DNA of 9,270 nucleotides, taken from NCBI GenBank assembly GCA_938022295.1, contig CALIDR010000155.1, forward strand, positions 1-9,270, read 5' to 3'. A program made the position numbers and the translations under genes. Source of the stretch: an uncultured Burkholderiaceae bacterium (GTDB taxonomy: Bacteria; Pseudomonadota; Gammaproteobacteria; Burkholderiales; Burkholderiaceae_C). Below the pieces are notes generated by a model. It saw nothing but the letters and a program-made list of their open reading frames with translations. It had not been told where the DNA came from and ran no database searches. Positions 1 through 6,614 of the stretch are shown here, piece after piece. The stretch's first letter is position 1, and the number at the start of each line of letters is the position of its first letter.

Positions 1-103
1 GCGCGGCGCGCAGGCCGCCGCCGGCGCCTTGCGCACGCAGGACCCCGAGGACCACGTGCACTCGCTCACCGACGGCACGCAGACCGACGGCGGCCGCGCG
101 TGA
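1..103 (+). CDS. 3' end of an unidentified protein (partial)
   Basis: An open frame (codons starting at position 2) enters from the left edge and ends at a TGA at 101-103. The visible 33-residue tail is Ala/Gly-rich and then polar (it contains the segment TQDPEDHVHSLTDGTQTDGG). No motif is recognisable, so no function is assigned. The reality of this frame is supported by its stop overlapping the GTG start of the epimerase gene as GTGA (100-103), the usual arrangement of translationally coupled operon genes. By context it probably belongs to the same sugar-catabolic operon as the next two genes. That is inference from position only. Confidence 0.6.
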   Translation, partial: RGAQAAAGALRTQDPEDHVHSLTDGTQTDGGRA

Positions 104-975
104 CGGCCCCCGCCACGGCCGCCGGCGGCGCGGCGCTCGAACTGCACGCCGGCGCGCTGCGGCTGGCGCTTCGGCCCGACCTCGGCGGCAGCCTCGCCGG
201 GCTGTGGCGCGACGGGCTGCCGGTGCTGCGCAGCACCGAGCCGGGCGCGCTCGCCGGCGCGCGGCCGGCGGCGTGCTACCCGCTCGCGCCGTACTCGAAC
301 CGGCTCGGCTTCTGCCGCTTCCGCTGGCACGGCCGCGAGCGCACGACGCGGCCCAACTTCGGCGACGGCCCGCACTCGGTGCACGGGCTGGCGTGGCAGC
401 GCACCTGGGCGGTCGGGCACCACGACGACGCGACCGCGACGCTGCGGCTGGAGCACCCCGGCGACGCCGACTGGCCGTTCCCGTTCACGCTCGAGCAGCG
501 CTTCGAGCTCACGCCGGCGGCGCTGCGCGCGACGCTGCGCATCGTCGCCGCCGGCGCCGAGCCGCAGCCGGTCGGCCTCGGCTGGCACCCCTGCTTCCCG
601 AAGCGCGCGCGCAGCCGCCTGCACGCCGAGCTGACGCACCGCTGGGAGCCGGACCCGACGACCAGGCTGCCCACGCGCCGCGTCGCCCAGCCGGGCATCG
701 ACGGCGACATCGCGCACCTCGACTTCGACCACGGCTTCGACGGCTGGCAGGGCGCGGCGCGCATCCGCGACGAGAGACTGTCGCTGAAGCTCGCGTCGTC
801 GCTCGACCGCCTCGTCGTCTACACGCCGCCGACCAAGGACTGCTTCTGCGTCGAGCCGGTCAGCCACGTGACGAACGCGATCCACATGGCCGACCCGGCC
901 GCCCACGGCCTGCGCACGCTCGAGCCCGGCGCCGCGTTCGAAGCCTGGATGCAGCTCGACGTCGCACCGGCATGA
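100..975 (+). CDS. Aldose 1-epimerase family protein (GalM-like mutarotase)
   Basis: A 291-residue cytoplasmic protein of the galactose-mutarotase fold, which interconverts alpha and beta anomers of aldoses or related sugars. Family landmarks are in order: PYSNRLG (about 64-70, substrate-binding Arg68), HSVHGLAW (about 92-99, His95), GLGWHPCFPK (about 159-168, His163 as presumed catalytic acid) and CVEPVSHVTNAIH (about 250-262, Glu252 as presumed catalytic base). Length is a little shorter than classical GalM (about 340), as is common in the YphB/GalM-like branch. No signal peptide is seen. The GTG start at 100 is chosen because it overlaps the upstream TGA (GTGA) and places the beta-sandwich start near residue 12. 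No Shine-Dalgarno is visible, consistent with coupling. Its stop overlaps the next start (ATGA, 972-975). Paired with a lactonase-family gene, it likely supplies the right anomer for an oxidative sugar pathway. The exact sugar is not readable from the sequence. Confidence 0.9.
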   Translation: MTAPATAAGGAALELHAGALRLALRPDLGGSLAGLWRDGLPVLRSTEPGALAGARPAACYPLAPYSNRLGFCRFRWHGRERTTRPNFGDGPHSVHGLAWQRTWAVGHHDDATATLRLEHPGDADWPFPFTLEQRFELTPAALRATLRIVAAGAEPQPVGLGWHPCFPKRARSRLHAELTHRWEPDPTTRLPTRRVAQPGIDGDIAHLDFDHGFDGWQGAARIRDERLSLKLASSLDRLVVYTPPTKDCFCVEPVSHVTNAIHMADPAAHGLRTLEPGAAFEAWMQLDVAPA

Positions 976-1889
976 CGGTCGAGCCGCTGCCCGGCGTGCC
1001 GGCGTGCGGGCTCGGCGAGTCGCCGTTCTGGCACCCGGGCGAAGGCGCGCTGTACTGGGTCGACATCCCCGGCCGCGCGCTGCACCGCTGGCACCCCGCG
1101 GCCGGTCACCGGGCGTGGCCGCTGCCGACCGAGCCCGGCTGCGTCGCGCCGGCGCTCGACGGCACGCTGCGGCTCGCGATGCGCGACGGCCTGTGGCGCT
1201 TCGACCCCGCCCGCGGCACACGCGAGCGGATCGCCGCCGCGCCGTACGACCCGGCCACGCAGCGCTTCAACGACGGCAAGGCCGACCCGCAGGGGCGGCT
1301 GTGGGTCGGCACCTACGCCGAGGGCGGGCGCAGCGGCACCGCGGCGCTGTACCGCTTCGCGCGCGGGCGCCTCGAGCGCATGGCCGGCGACGCCAGCGCG
1401 AGCAACGGCCTGGCGTGGAGCCCCGACGGGCGCACGATGTACTGGAGCGACACCCGCGCCCACACCGTGCGCGCGTTCGACTTCGACGCCGCCGAGGGCA
1501 CGCTCGCGCACCCGCGCGTGTTCGCCGCCTTCGCGCCGCGCGATCCCGGGCAGCCGCTCGCGGCGTACGGCGGCCGCCCCGACGGCGCCGCCGTCGACGC
1601 CGAGGGGGGCTACTGGGTCGCGATGTTCGAGGGCGCGCGCCTGCTGCGGCTGGCCGCCGACGGCGCCGTCGTGGCCGAGGTCGCGCTGCCGGTGCGCTGC
1701 CCGACGATGCCCTGCTTCGGCGGCCCCGACCTGAAGACGCTGTACGTCACCACTGCCCGCCACGGCCGGCCCGACGACGAGCTCGCACGCGAGCCTTGGG
1801 CCGGCCGCGTGCTGCGCCTGCGCGTCGACGTGCCGGGGCTGCCGGTGAACTTCGTGCACGACGACGCCCGCGGCCGAGGGCAGGACTGA
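972..1889 (+). CDS. SMP-30/gluconolactonase/LRE-family protein (sugar lactonase)
   Basis: A 305-residue six-bladed beta-propeller of the SMP-30/regucalcin family, which opens aldonolactones to aldonic acids using a divalent metal. Metal ligands match the family: Glu16 in GLGESPFW, Asn145 in ASASNGLAWSPDG and Asp204 in GGRPDGAAVDAEGGYW. Arg98 and Asn100 in QRFNDGKADPQGRLWVGT correspond to the usual substrate-contact pair. No signal peptide, so it is cytosolic. The ATG at 972 is chosen because it overlaps the epimerase stop as ATGA and puts the conserved Glu at residue 16, close to residue 18 in regucalcin. The open frame continues upstream without a stop, but that extension is only the antisense-like shadow of the epimerase gene. 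With the mutarotase before it, this is the second visible step of a dehydrogenase-lactonase-dehydratase type sugar route (arabinose, galactose, xylose or glucose). The substrate is undetermined. Confidence 0.93.
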   Translation: MTVEPLPGVPACGLGESPFWHPGEGALYWVDIPGRALHRWHPAAGHRAWPLPTEPGCVAPALDGTLRLAMRDGLWRFDPARGTRERIAAAPYDPATQRFNDGKADPQGRLWVGTYAEGGRSGTAALYRFARGRLERMAGDASASNGLAWSPDGRTMYWSDTRAHTVRAFDFDAAEGTLAHPRVFAAFAPRDPGQPLAAYGGRPDGAAVDAEGGYWVAMFEGARLLRLAADGAVVAEVALPVRCPTMPCFGGPDLKTLYVTTARHGRPDDELAREPWAGRVLRLRVDVPGLPVNFVHDDARGRGQD

Positions 1890-1894
1890 GGGCA

Positions 1895-1935
1895 GGGCCA
1901 TGGGCCCGGCCGCGCGCCGCGCCGCGCCGGCGCGC
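1895..1935. terminator. GC-rich hairpins after the lactonase gene, possible terminator
   Basis: Two small inverted repeats follow the lactonase stop: GGGCC/GGCCC (1895-1899 with 1903-1907, loop ATG) and GCGCGCC/GGCGCGC (1912-1918 with 1929-1935, 10-base loop). There is no T-run after them, so intrinsic termination is uncertain. In DNA this GC-rich, such repeats also arise by chance. Confidence 0.25.
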
Positions 1936-1937
1936 CC

Positions 1938-1943
1938 TATCAT
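1938..1943 (+). promoter_or_regulatory. Candidate -10 element for the FIST gene
   Basis: TATCAT stands out as an AT-rich hexamer in a GC-rich gap and lies 41 bases before the FIST start codon, which would give a leader of about 35 bases. No matching -35 hexamer is seen at 16-18 bases upstream. The case rests on position and composition only. Confidence 0.25.
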
Positions 1944-1984
1944 CGTCGCTCCATCGCGCCTGCGGGCGCGGCACCCGACCCGCC

Positions 1985-3163
1985 ATGACGCCGTTCCTGC
2001 TCGGCCACGCGACGCACCCCGACTGGCGCATGGCGCTGTCGCTGGCCGGCGCGCAGATCGACGCCCGGCCGGCGCCGGCGCCCACGCTCGGCTTCGTCTA
2101 CTTCACCGACCACTACGCTGCGCAGGCGCCGGCGCTGTTCGACGCGCTGCGCGCGCGCTGGCCGGCGGTGGCGTGGTGCGGCGCGGTCGGCGTGGGCGTG
2201 GCGGCCACCGGCGTCGAGTACTTCGACGAGCCGGCACTCGTGCTGCTGCTGGCCGCGCTGCCGCCGGCGCAGTTCCGCGTCTTCTCCGGCACGCGGCCGC
2301 TCGGCGCGTTCGCCGCCCACACCGCGCTCGTGCACGCCGACGGCACGACGCCCGACCTCGGCGAACTCGTCGCCGAGCTGAGCGCGCGCACCGCCAGCGG
2401 CTACCTGTTCGGCGGCCTCGCCTCGTCGCGCAGCAGCGTGGTGCAGGTCGCCGACGGTCTTTACGGCGGCGGGCTGTCGGGCGTCGCGTTCGCGCGCGAG
2501 GTCGCGCTGGTGTCGCGCGTGACGCAAGGCTCGCAGCCGATCGGCCCGCCGCGGCGCGTGACCGCCGGCGAGCGCAACGTCGTGCGCACGCTCGACGGCG
2601 AGCCGGCGCTGGACTGCCTGCTGCGCGACCTCTGCGTCGACGCCGCGCAGCCGCGCGCGGCGCTGGAGCGCATCCGCGGCACGCTGGTGGGCCTGAGCGA
2701 CGGCGCCGACCGCGCGCTGCAGCGCCCCGGGCAGTTCGGCGTCGACACCCGCGTGCGTCACCTCGTCGGCCTCGATCCGGCGGCGCGCGCGATCGCGGTG
2801 GCCGAGCGCGTCGAGCCCGGCATGCAGCTCGCGTTCTGCCGCCGCGACGTCGAAGCCGCGCGGCGCGACCTGGTGCGCATCTGCGCCGAGATCCGCGAGG
2901 AACTCAGCCCGCACGACGAACCGGTGCCCGCCGCCTTCGGCTCGGCGCCGGCCGAGTCCGCGCCGCGGCGCATGTGCGGCGCGATCTACGTCAGCTGCGC
3001 CGGCCGCGGCGGGCCGCACTTCGGCGCGCCGTCGGCCGAGCTGCAGATCGTGCGCCACGCCCTCGGCGACGTGCCGCTGGCGGGCTTCTTCGCCGGTGGC
3101 GAGATCGGCCACCGGCACCTGTACGGCTACACCGGCGTGCTGACCGTGTTCGTCGCCGACTGA
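1985..3163 (+). CDS. FIST-domain signal transduction protein (FIST_N + FIST_C)
   Basis: A 392-residue soluble protein. The N-terminal part (about residues 5-200) reads as a FIST_N domain, with alternating short beta strands and helices, LGFVYFTDHYAAQAPALFDAL near 32-52 and a Gly-rich SGYLFGGLASSR segment near 138-149. The C-terminal part (about 205-390) reads as FIST_C, ending in MCGAIYVSCAGRGG (330-343) and PLAGFFAGGEIG (365-376), the best-conserved blocks of the family. FIST domains are proposed ligand-binding sensors, often near amino-acid metabolism genes. Here there is no kinase, GGDEF, chemoreceptor or transmembrane segment, so any partner must be a separate protein. The ATG at 1985 is chosen because upstream codons have no FIST similarity and a TATCAT box lies 5' of it. 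No Shine-Dalgarno is visible. It is followed 28 bases later by glcD, probably co-transcribed. Confidence 0.88.
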   Translation: MTPFLLGHATHPDWRMALSLAGAQIDARPAPAPTLGFVYFTDHYAAQAPALFDALRARWPAVAWCGAVGVGVAATGVEYFDEPALVLLLAALPPAQFRVFSGTRPLGAFAAHTALVHADGTTPDLGELVAELSARTASGYLFGGLASSRSSVVQVADGLYGGGLSGVAFAREVALVSRVTQGSQPIGPPRRVTAGERNVVRTLDGEPALDCLLRDLCVDAAQPRAALERIRGTLVGLSDGADRALQRPGQFGVDTRVRHLVGLDPAARAIAVAERVEPGMQLAFCRRDVEAARRDLVRICAEIREELSPHDEPVPAAFGSAPAESAPRRMCGAIYVSCAGRGGPHFGAPSAELQIVRHALGDVPLAGFFAGGEIGHRHLYGYTGVLTVFVAD

Positions 3164-3180
3164 CGCACCCCCGCATCCCC

Positions 3181-3184
3181 GAGG
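3181..3184 (+). promoter_or_regulatory. Ribosome binding site of glcD
   Basis: GAGG, 7 bases before the ATG at 3192, in the 28-base gap after the FIST stop. It supports this start over other in-frame possibilities. Confidence 0.6.
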
Positions 3185-3191
3185 CCCGCCG

Positions 3192-4688
3192 ATGAACGCT
3201 CCCGACACCGCGCTCGTGCCCGCCGACCGCGCCGCCCGCCAGGCCGAAGTGGTCGCCGCGCTGCGGCGCGTGCTGCCCGCGCACGCGCTGCTGTGGCACG
3301 CCGAGGACACGACGCCGTACGAGTGCGACGGCCTGACGGCGTACCGCGAGCGCCCGCTCGTCGTCGCACTGCCGGAGACCGAAGCCCAGGTCGCCGAGGT
3401 GCTGAAGGCGTGCCACCGGCTGCAGGTGCCGGTGGTCGCGCGCGGTGCCGGCACGGGGCTGTCGGGCGGCGCGCTGCCGCACGCGATGGGCGTGACGCTG
3501 TCGCTGGCCAAGTTCAACCGCATCGTCGAGCTCGACCCGCTCGCGCGCACCGCCACCGTGCAGTGCGGCGTGCGCAACCTCGCGATCAGCGAGGCCGCCG
3601 CGCCGCACGGGCTGTACTACGCGCCCGACCCGAGCAGCCAGATCGCGTGCACGATCGGCGGCAACGTGGCCGAGAACTCCGGCGGCGTGCACTGCCTGAA
3701 GTACGGCCTGACGCTGCACAACGTGCTGCGCGTGCGCGGCTTCACCGCCGAGGGCGAGGCGGTGACGTTCGGCAGCACCGCCCCCGACGCCGCGGGGCTG
3801 GACCTGCTCGCCGTCGTCGTCGGCAGCGAGGGCATGCTCGCCGTCGTCACCGAGGTCACGGTCAAGCTCGTGCCCAAGCCGCAGCTGGCGCGCTGCATCA
3901 TGGCCAGCTTCGACGACGTGCGCAAGGCGGGCGACGCGGTGGCGGCGATCATCGCCGCGGGCATCATCCCCGCCGGCCTCGAGATGATGGACAAGCCGAT
4001 GACGGCCGCGGTCGAGGACTTCGTGCACGCCGGCTACGACCTGAACGCCGAGGCGATCCTGCTGTGCGAGAGCGACGGCACGCCCGAGGAGGTGGCCGAG
4101 GAGATCGACCGCATGCTGTCGGTGCTGGCCGGTGCCGGCGCGACGCGGATGGAGGTCAGCCGCGACGAGGCGCAGCGCCTCAAGTTCTGGAGCGGGCGCA
4201 AGAACGCGTTCCCGGCCAGCGGGCGCATCAGCCCCGACTACATGTGCATGGACAGCACGATCCCGCGCAAGCGCCTGGCCGACATCCTGCTCGCGATCGC
4301 CGAGATGGAGACGAAGTACGGCCTGAAGTGCTGCAACGTCTTCCACGCCGGCGACGGCAACCTGCACCCGCTGATCTTGTTCGACGCCAACGACCCCGAT
4401 CAGCTGCACCGCTGCGAGCTGTTCGGCGCCGACATCCTCGAGACGAGCGTGCGCCTGGGCGGCACGGTGACCGGCGAGCACGGCGTCGGCGTCGAGAAGC
4501 TGAGCTCGATGTGCGTGCAGTTCAGCCCCGCCGAGCGCGAGGCGATGGCCGCGCTCAAGCGCGCCTTCGACCCCGCCGGCCTGCTGAACCCGGGCAAGGT
4601 GATCCCGACGCTGCAGCGCTGCGCCGAGTACGGGAAGATGCACGTGAAGAAGGGCCTGCTGCCCTTCCCCGAACTCGAGCGGTTCTAG
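3192..4688 (+). CDS. glcD: Glycolate oxidase subunit GlcD (FAD-linked oxidase)
   Basis: A 498-residue FAD-binding subunit of glycolate oxidase, oxidising glycolate (and often D-lactate) to the 2-oxo acid. The PCMH-type FAD domain spans about 55-235, with VVARGAGTGLSGGALP (81-96), APDPSSQIACTIGGNVAENS (144-163) and GSEGML (211-216). The C-terminal FAD-oxidase domain follows, with NAFPASGRISPDY (338-350), HAGDGNLHP (385-393) and GEHGVG (428-433). His385, His392 and Glu429 match metal/substrate ligands known in the related D-2-hydroxyglutarate dehydrogenases. It resembles E. coli GlcD (499 residues) along its whole length, including the terminal LPFPELERF, so it is intact. It is cytosolic and membrane-associated in the known complex. 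The odd point is that glcE and glcF, its obligate partners in E. coli, do not follow; the next gene is a Tat-exported amine oxidase. They may lie elsewhere in the genome, or this may be a paralogue with another electron acceptor. Confidence 0.94.
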   Translation: MNAPDTALVPADRAARQAEVVAALRRVLPAHALLWHAEDTTPYECDGLTAYRERPLVVALPETEAQVAEVLKACHRLQVPVVARGAGTGLSGGALPHAMGVTLSLAKFNRIVELDPLARTATVQCGVRNLAISEAAAPHGLYYAPDPSSQIACTIGGNVAENSGGVHCLKYGLTLHNVLRVRGFTAEGEAVTFGSTAPDAAGLDLLAVVVGSEGMLAVVTEVTVKLVPKPQLARCIMASFDDVRKAGDAVAAIIAAGIIPAGLEMMDKPMTAAVEDFVHAGYDLNAEAILLCESDGTPEEVAEEIDRMLSVLAGAGATRMEVSRDEAQRLKFWSGRKNAFPASGRISPDYMCMDSTIPRKRLADILLAIAEMETKYGLKCCNVFHAGDGNLHPLILFDANDPDQLHRCELFGADILETSVRLGGTVTGEHGVGVEKLSSMCVQFSPAEREAMAALKRAFDPAGLLNPGKVIPTLQRCAEYGKMHVKKGLLPFPELERF

Positions 4689-4718
4689 CCCGCCCGGCGG
4701 CCGGCGGGCACCGCCGGC
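4688..4718. terminator. GC-rich hairpin just after glcD, possible terminator
   Basis: Directly at the glcD stop there are two alternative stems: GCCCGCC with GGCGGGC (4688-4694/4703-4709), and a perfect 8-base GCCGGCGG with CCGCCGGC (4700-4707/4711-4718, loop GCA). They share bases, so only one can form at a time. No T-run follows. Position argues for a transcription end. The missing U-tract leaves Rho-dependent or weak termination possible. Confidence 0.4.
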
Positions 4719-4740
4719 TCGGCCTCTCGCGCCGCGATCC

Positions 4741-4781
4741 GCGCACCGGGACCGGTGCGCACCCTTTGGTGCGCCGCACCA
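4741..4781. repeat. Nested inverted repeats of GCGCACC / GGTGCGC
   Basis: Four arms alternate: GCGCACCGG (4741-4749) with CCGGTGCGC (4752-4760), then GCGCACC (4757-4763) with GGTGCGC (4768-4774, loop CTTT), then TGGTGCG with CGCACCA around one central C (4767-4781). Each arm can pair with either neighbour. This could be an operator, an upstream activator site or competing RNA hairpins. The middle repeat resembles the NtrC site consensus (TGCACC-N5-GGTGCA) but has a 4-base spacer and outer bases G/C instead of T/A. Confidence 0.6.
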
Positions 4782-4884
4782 TCACGGACCGCGTCCACGC
4801 GCGCGATGCACATGCAGCGCGCACGCCTGCACCCGATGGGGTCTCCGGACCCGTCGTCGTGGGCGCGCGCCCGCCCGTTTCCGA

Positions 4885-4900
4885 TGGTCTGCATCTTGCT
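4885..4900 (+). promoter_or_regulatory. Candidate sigma-54 promoter of the amine oxidase operon
   Basis: TGGTCTGCATCTTGCT fits the -24/-12 pattern TGGCACG-N4-TTGCW at TGG, the seventh-position G and the whole TTGCT, with GG (4886-4887) and GC (4898-4899) separated by exactly 10 bases. It would start transcription near 4911, giving a leader of about 39 bases. Mismatches are CAC read as TCT. The palindromes at 4741-4781 lie about 130-170 bases upstream of that start, a normal distance for an enhancer-binding activator. The match is by eye only. Confidence 0.4.
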
Positions 4901-4937
4901 GTCCGGCCCGCGGCGCCGATTCGCGCGTCGATCGCAC

Positions 4938-4943
4938 AAAGGA
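4938..4943 (+). promoter_or_regulatory. Ribosome binding site of the amine oxidase gene
   Basis: AAAGGA, 6 bases before the ATG at 4950. It decides the start among several in-frame upstream starts, and the Tat motif then begins at residue 12. Confidence 0.75.
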
Positions 4944-4949
4944 CCTCGC

Positions 4950-6557
4950 ATGACCGACAGCAACGACCCCTTGTCCGGCTACACACGCCGCAACTTCCTG
5001 TCCGACCTCGGGCGGACGGGCGGTGCCGGCGCGATGTATGCGGCCATGGGTGCCCTCGGCCTGTTCGCGCCGCCGCTGGGCGCGAAGACGGTCGACTTCG
5101 TTCGCCCCGGCCCGCCGCGGCGCGGAGGCAACGTGGTGATCCTCGGTGCCGGCATCGCCGGCCTGACCGCGGCCTACGAGCTCGGCAACGCCGGCTACCG
5201 CGTCACGCTGCTCGAAGCGCGCACGCGCGGCGGCGGCCGCAACTGGACCGCACGCGGCGGCGACACCGCGACCGAGACCGACGGCATCACCCAGACCTGC
5301 CGCTTCGACCGCGACCAGTACATGAACATGGGGCCGGCGCGGCTGCCGCAGCACCACGTCACGATCGACTACTGCCGCGAGCTCGGCGTGCCGCTGGAGA
5401 TCTTCACCAACCAGAACGCCGACGCCTACTACTACAACGAAGGGCCGCAGTTCGGCTCGATGTCGGGCGTCAAGGTGCGCCACCGCACCGCCAAGGCCGA
5501 CGCCTACGGTTACATCGCCGAGCTGCTGAGCAAGGCGACCAACCAGGGCGCGCTCGACGCGCAGCTCACGTCGCAGGACAAGGAGCTGCTGATCGCGCTG
5601 CTCAGCAACTGGGGGGGCCTGACCGGCGGCACCTACCAGGGCAACTCGCGGCGCGGCTACAAGACGCCGCCCGGCGCGGCGGCGCAGACCGGCGTCGTCG
5701 ACCTGCCGCCGTATTCGCTGAGCCAGATCCTGCAGTCGCGCTTCGGCCTGAACTTCTCGTTCGAGTTCGGCTGGGACCAGGCGATGCTGATGTTCCAGCC
5801 GGTGGGCGGCATGGACGCGATCGTGAAGGCGTTCGAGCGCGCGATCCGCCCCCGGGTCAAGAGCATCTACGGCGCGGCGGTCGCAGGCATCTACAACACG
5901 GCCAACGGCGTGCGCGTCGTCTACACCGACGGCTCGCGGGTGGCCAAGCAGATCGAGGCCGACTACTGCATCTGCACGATCCCGCCGCAGATCCTGAAGA
6001 ACATCCCGTCGAACTTTTCGCCGGCCGTGCAGTCGGCCCTCGGCGTGCCGGTGCCGGTGTCCACCGGCAAGATCGGCCTGCAGTACCGCCGCCGATTCTG
6101 GGAAGAGGACGAGGGGATCATGGGCGGCATCACCAATACGAACCTCAACCTGGCGACGATCTGGTATCCGAGCTACGGCTACCTGACGAAGAAGGGCGTC
6201 GTCATCGGCTACTACAACTTCGGCGCCGCGGCGAACTTCTATTCCGACCTCTCGCCCGCCGCTCGCGAGCGCGAGGCGATCACGCAGGGCGCCAAGATCC
6301 ACGGCCCGGCGTACATCGACGAGCTCGAGAACTCGTTCAGCGTGTCGTGGCTGAAGACGCCGTTCAGCGAGGGCGGCTGGGTCAGCTGGCCCACGTCGGG
6401 TGGCCAGCGCGTGCCCGCGTACACGCTGCTGAATCAGCCCGAGGGGCGCGTGCACTTCGCCGGTGACCACCTGAGCTACTACATCGCCTGGCAGGCCGGC
6501 GCGATCGAGTCGGCGCGCAAGGCGGTGATGGAGATCGCGCAGCGCGTGGCCGCCTGA
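4950..6557 (+). CDS. Tat-exported flavin amine oxidase / L-amino-acid oxidase family protein
   Basis: A 535-residue flavoenzyme expected to oxidise a primary amine or amino acid to the imine, with hydrogen peroxide or a reduced acceptor as co-product. The N-terminus has a twin-arginine signal, YTRRNFLS (11-18), then a weakly hydrophobic stretch to APPLGA (about 40-45), so the folded FAD protein is probably exported to the periplasm. The FAD-binding Rossmann motif is VVILGAGIAGLTAAYEL (62-78, G66-x-G68-xx-G71), Glu89 is the ribose ligand, and RTRGGGRNW (91-99) is the second flavin motif. The C-terminal flavin motif is VHFAGDHLSYYIAWQAGAIESA (501-522), with QPVGGMDAIVKAF near 288-300. Size and motifs fit bacterial amine and L-amino-acid oxidases (amino-oxidase superfamily); the substrate cannot be read. 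A RidA-type gene follows 57 bases later, also with an export signal, suggesting the imine is handled outside the cytoplasm. The start is set by AAAGGA and the Tat signal. Confidence 0.88.
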   Translation: MTDSNDPLSGYTRRNFLSDLGRTGGAGAMYAAMGALGLFAPPLGAKTVDFVRPGPPRRGGNVVILGAGIAGLTAAYELGNAGYRVTLLEARTRGGGRNWTARGGDTATETDGITQTCRFDRDQYMNMGPARLPQHHVTIDYCRELGVPLEIFTNQNADAYYYNEGPQFGSMSGVKVRHRTAKADAYGYIAELLSKATNQGALDAQLTSQDKELLIALLSNWGGLTGGTYQGNSRRGYKTPPGAAAQTGVVDLPPYSLSQILQSRFGLNFSFEFGWDQAMLMFQPVGGMDAIVKAFERAIRPRVKSIYGAAVAGIYNTANGVRVVYTDGSRVAKQIEADYCICTIPPQILKNIPSNFSPAVQSALGVPVPVSTGKIGLQYRRRFWEEDEGIMGGITNTNLNLATIWYPSYGYLTKKGVVIGYYNFGAAANFYSDLSPAAREREAITQGAKIHGPAYIDELENSFSVSWLKTPFSEGGWVSWPTSGGQRVPAYTLLNQPEGRVHFAGDHLSYYIAWQAGAIESARKAVMEIAQRVAA

Positions 6558-6565
6558 ACACGGAT

Positions 6566-6597
6566 CCCCTCCACAACTGCGAACCCCACCCACCCCC
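6566..6597 (+). repeat. C-rich tract between the oxidase and RidA genes
   Basis: C-runs at 6566-6569, 6584-6587, 6589-6591 and 6593-6597 give a pyrimidine-rich, G-poor transcript segment. The complementary strand has four G-runs, three of them closely spaced (one-base gaps) and the fourth 14 bases away, so it is a marginal G-quadruplex candidate. A Rho-loading (rut-like) role is also possible. Nothing proves either. Confidence 0.35.
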
Positions 6598-6600
6598 ATC

Positions 6601-6606
6601 GAGGAA
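6601..6606 (+). promoter_or_regulatory. Ribosome binding site of the RidA-family gene
   Basis: GAGGAA, 8 bases before the ATG at 6615. This good site sets the start at the signal peptide and excludes a later start. Confidence 0.75.
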
Positions 6607-6614
6607 GACTTCCC

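Larger units (their letters stand above)
4689..4949. other. 261-base non-coding region between glcD and the amine oxidase gene
   Basis: This is the largest gene-free stretch. It contains, in order, the GC hairpin after glcD, a cluster of nested GCGCACC/GGTGCGC palindromes (4741-4781), a short repeat GGGTC/GACCC (4839-4843/4848-4852), a GG-N10-GC sigma-54-like promoter (4885-4900) and an AAAGGA ribosome site (4938-4943). The reading frame of the oxidase stays open upstream to 4755. The predicted extension is Arg-rich, would bury the Tat signal and has no ribosome site, so I treat it as untranslated. Confidence 0.7.

Noticed and set aside
4757..4774. A true NtrC binding site
   Set aside because: GCACC-N4-GGTGC is one base short of the N5 spacer and lacks the outer T/A. 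I keep it only as a palindrome of unknown binding factor.
4755..4949. In-frame upstream extension of the amine oxidase by 65 codons
   Set aside because: It would bury the twin-arginine signal, is Arg/Pro/Ser-rich and lacks a ribosome site, whereas AAAGGA sits 6 bases before the ATG at 4950.
3293..6466. Very long open frame (1057 codons) on the plus strand across glcD and the oxidase gene
   Set aside because: Its translation is Arg/Ala/Pro-rich low-complexity text typical of an off-frame shadow in GC-rich DNA. The overlapping glcD and oxidase frames carry clear family motifs.
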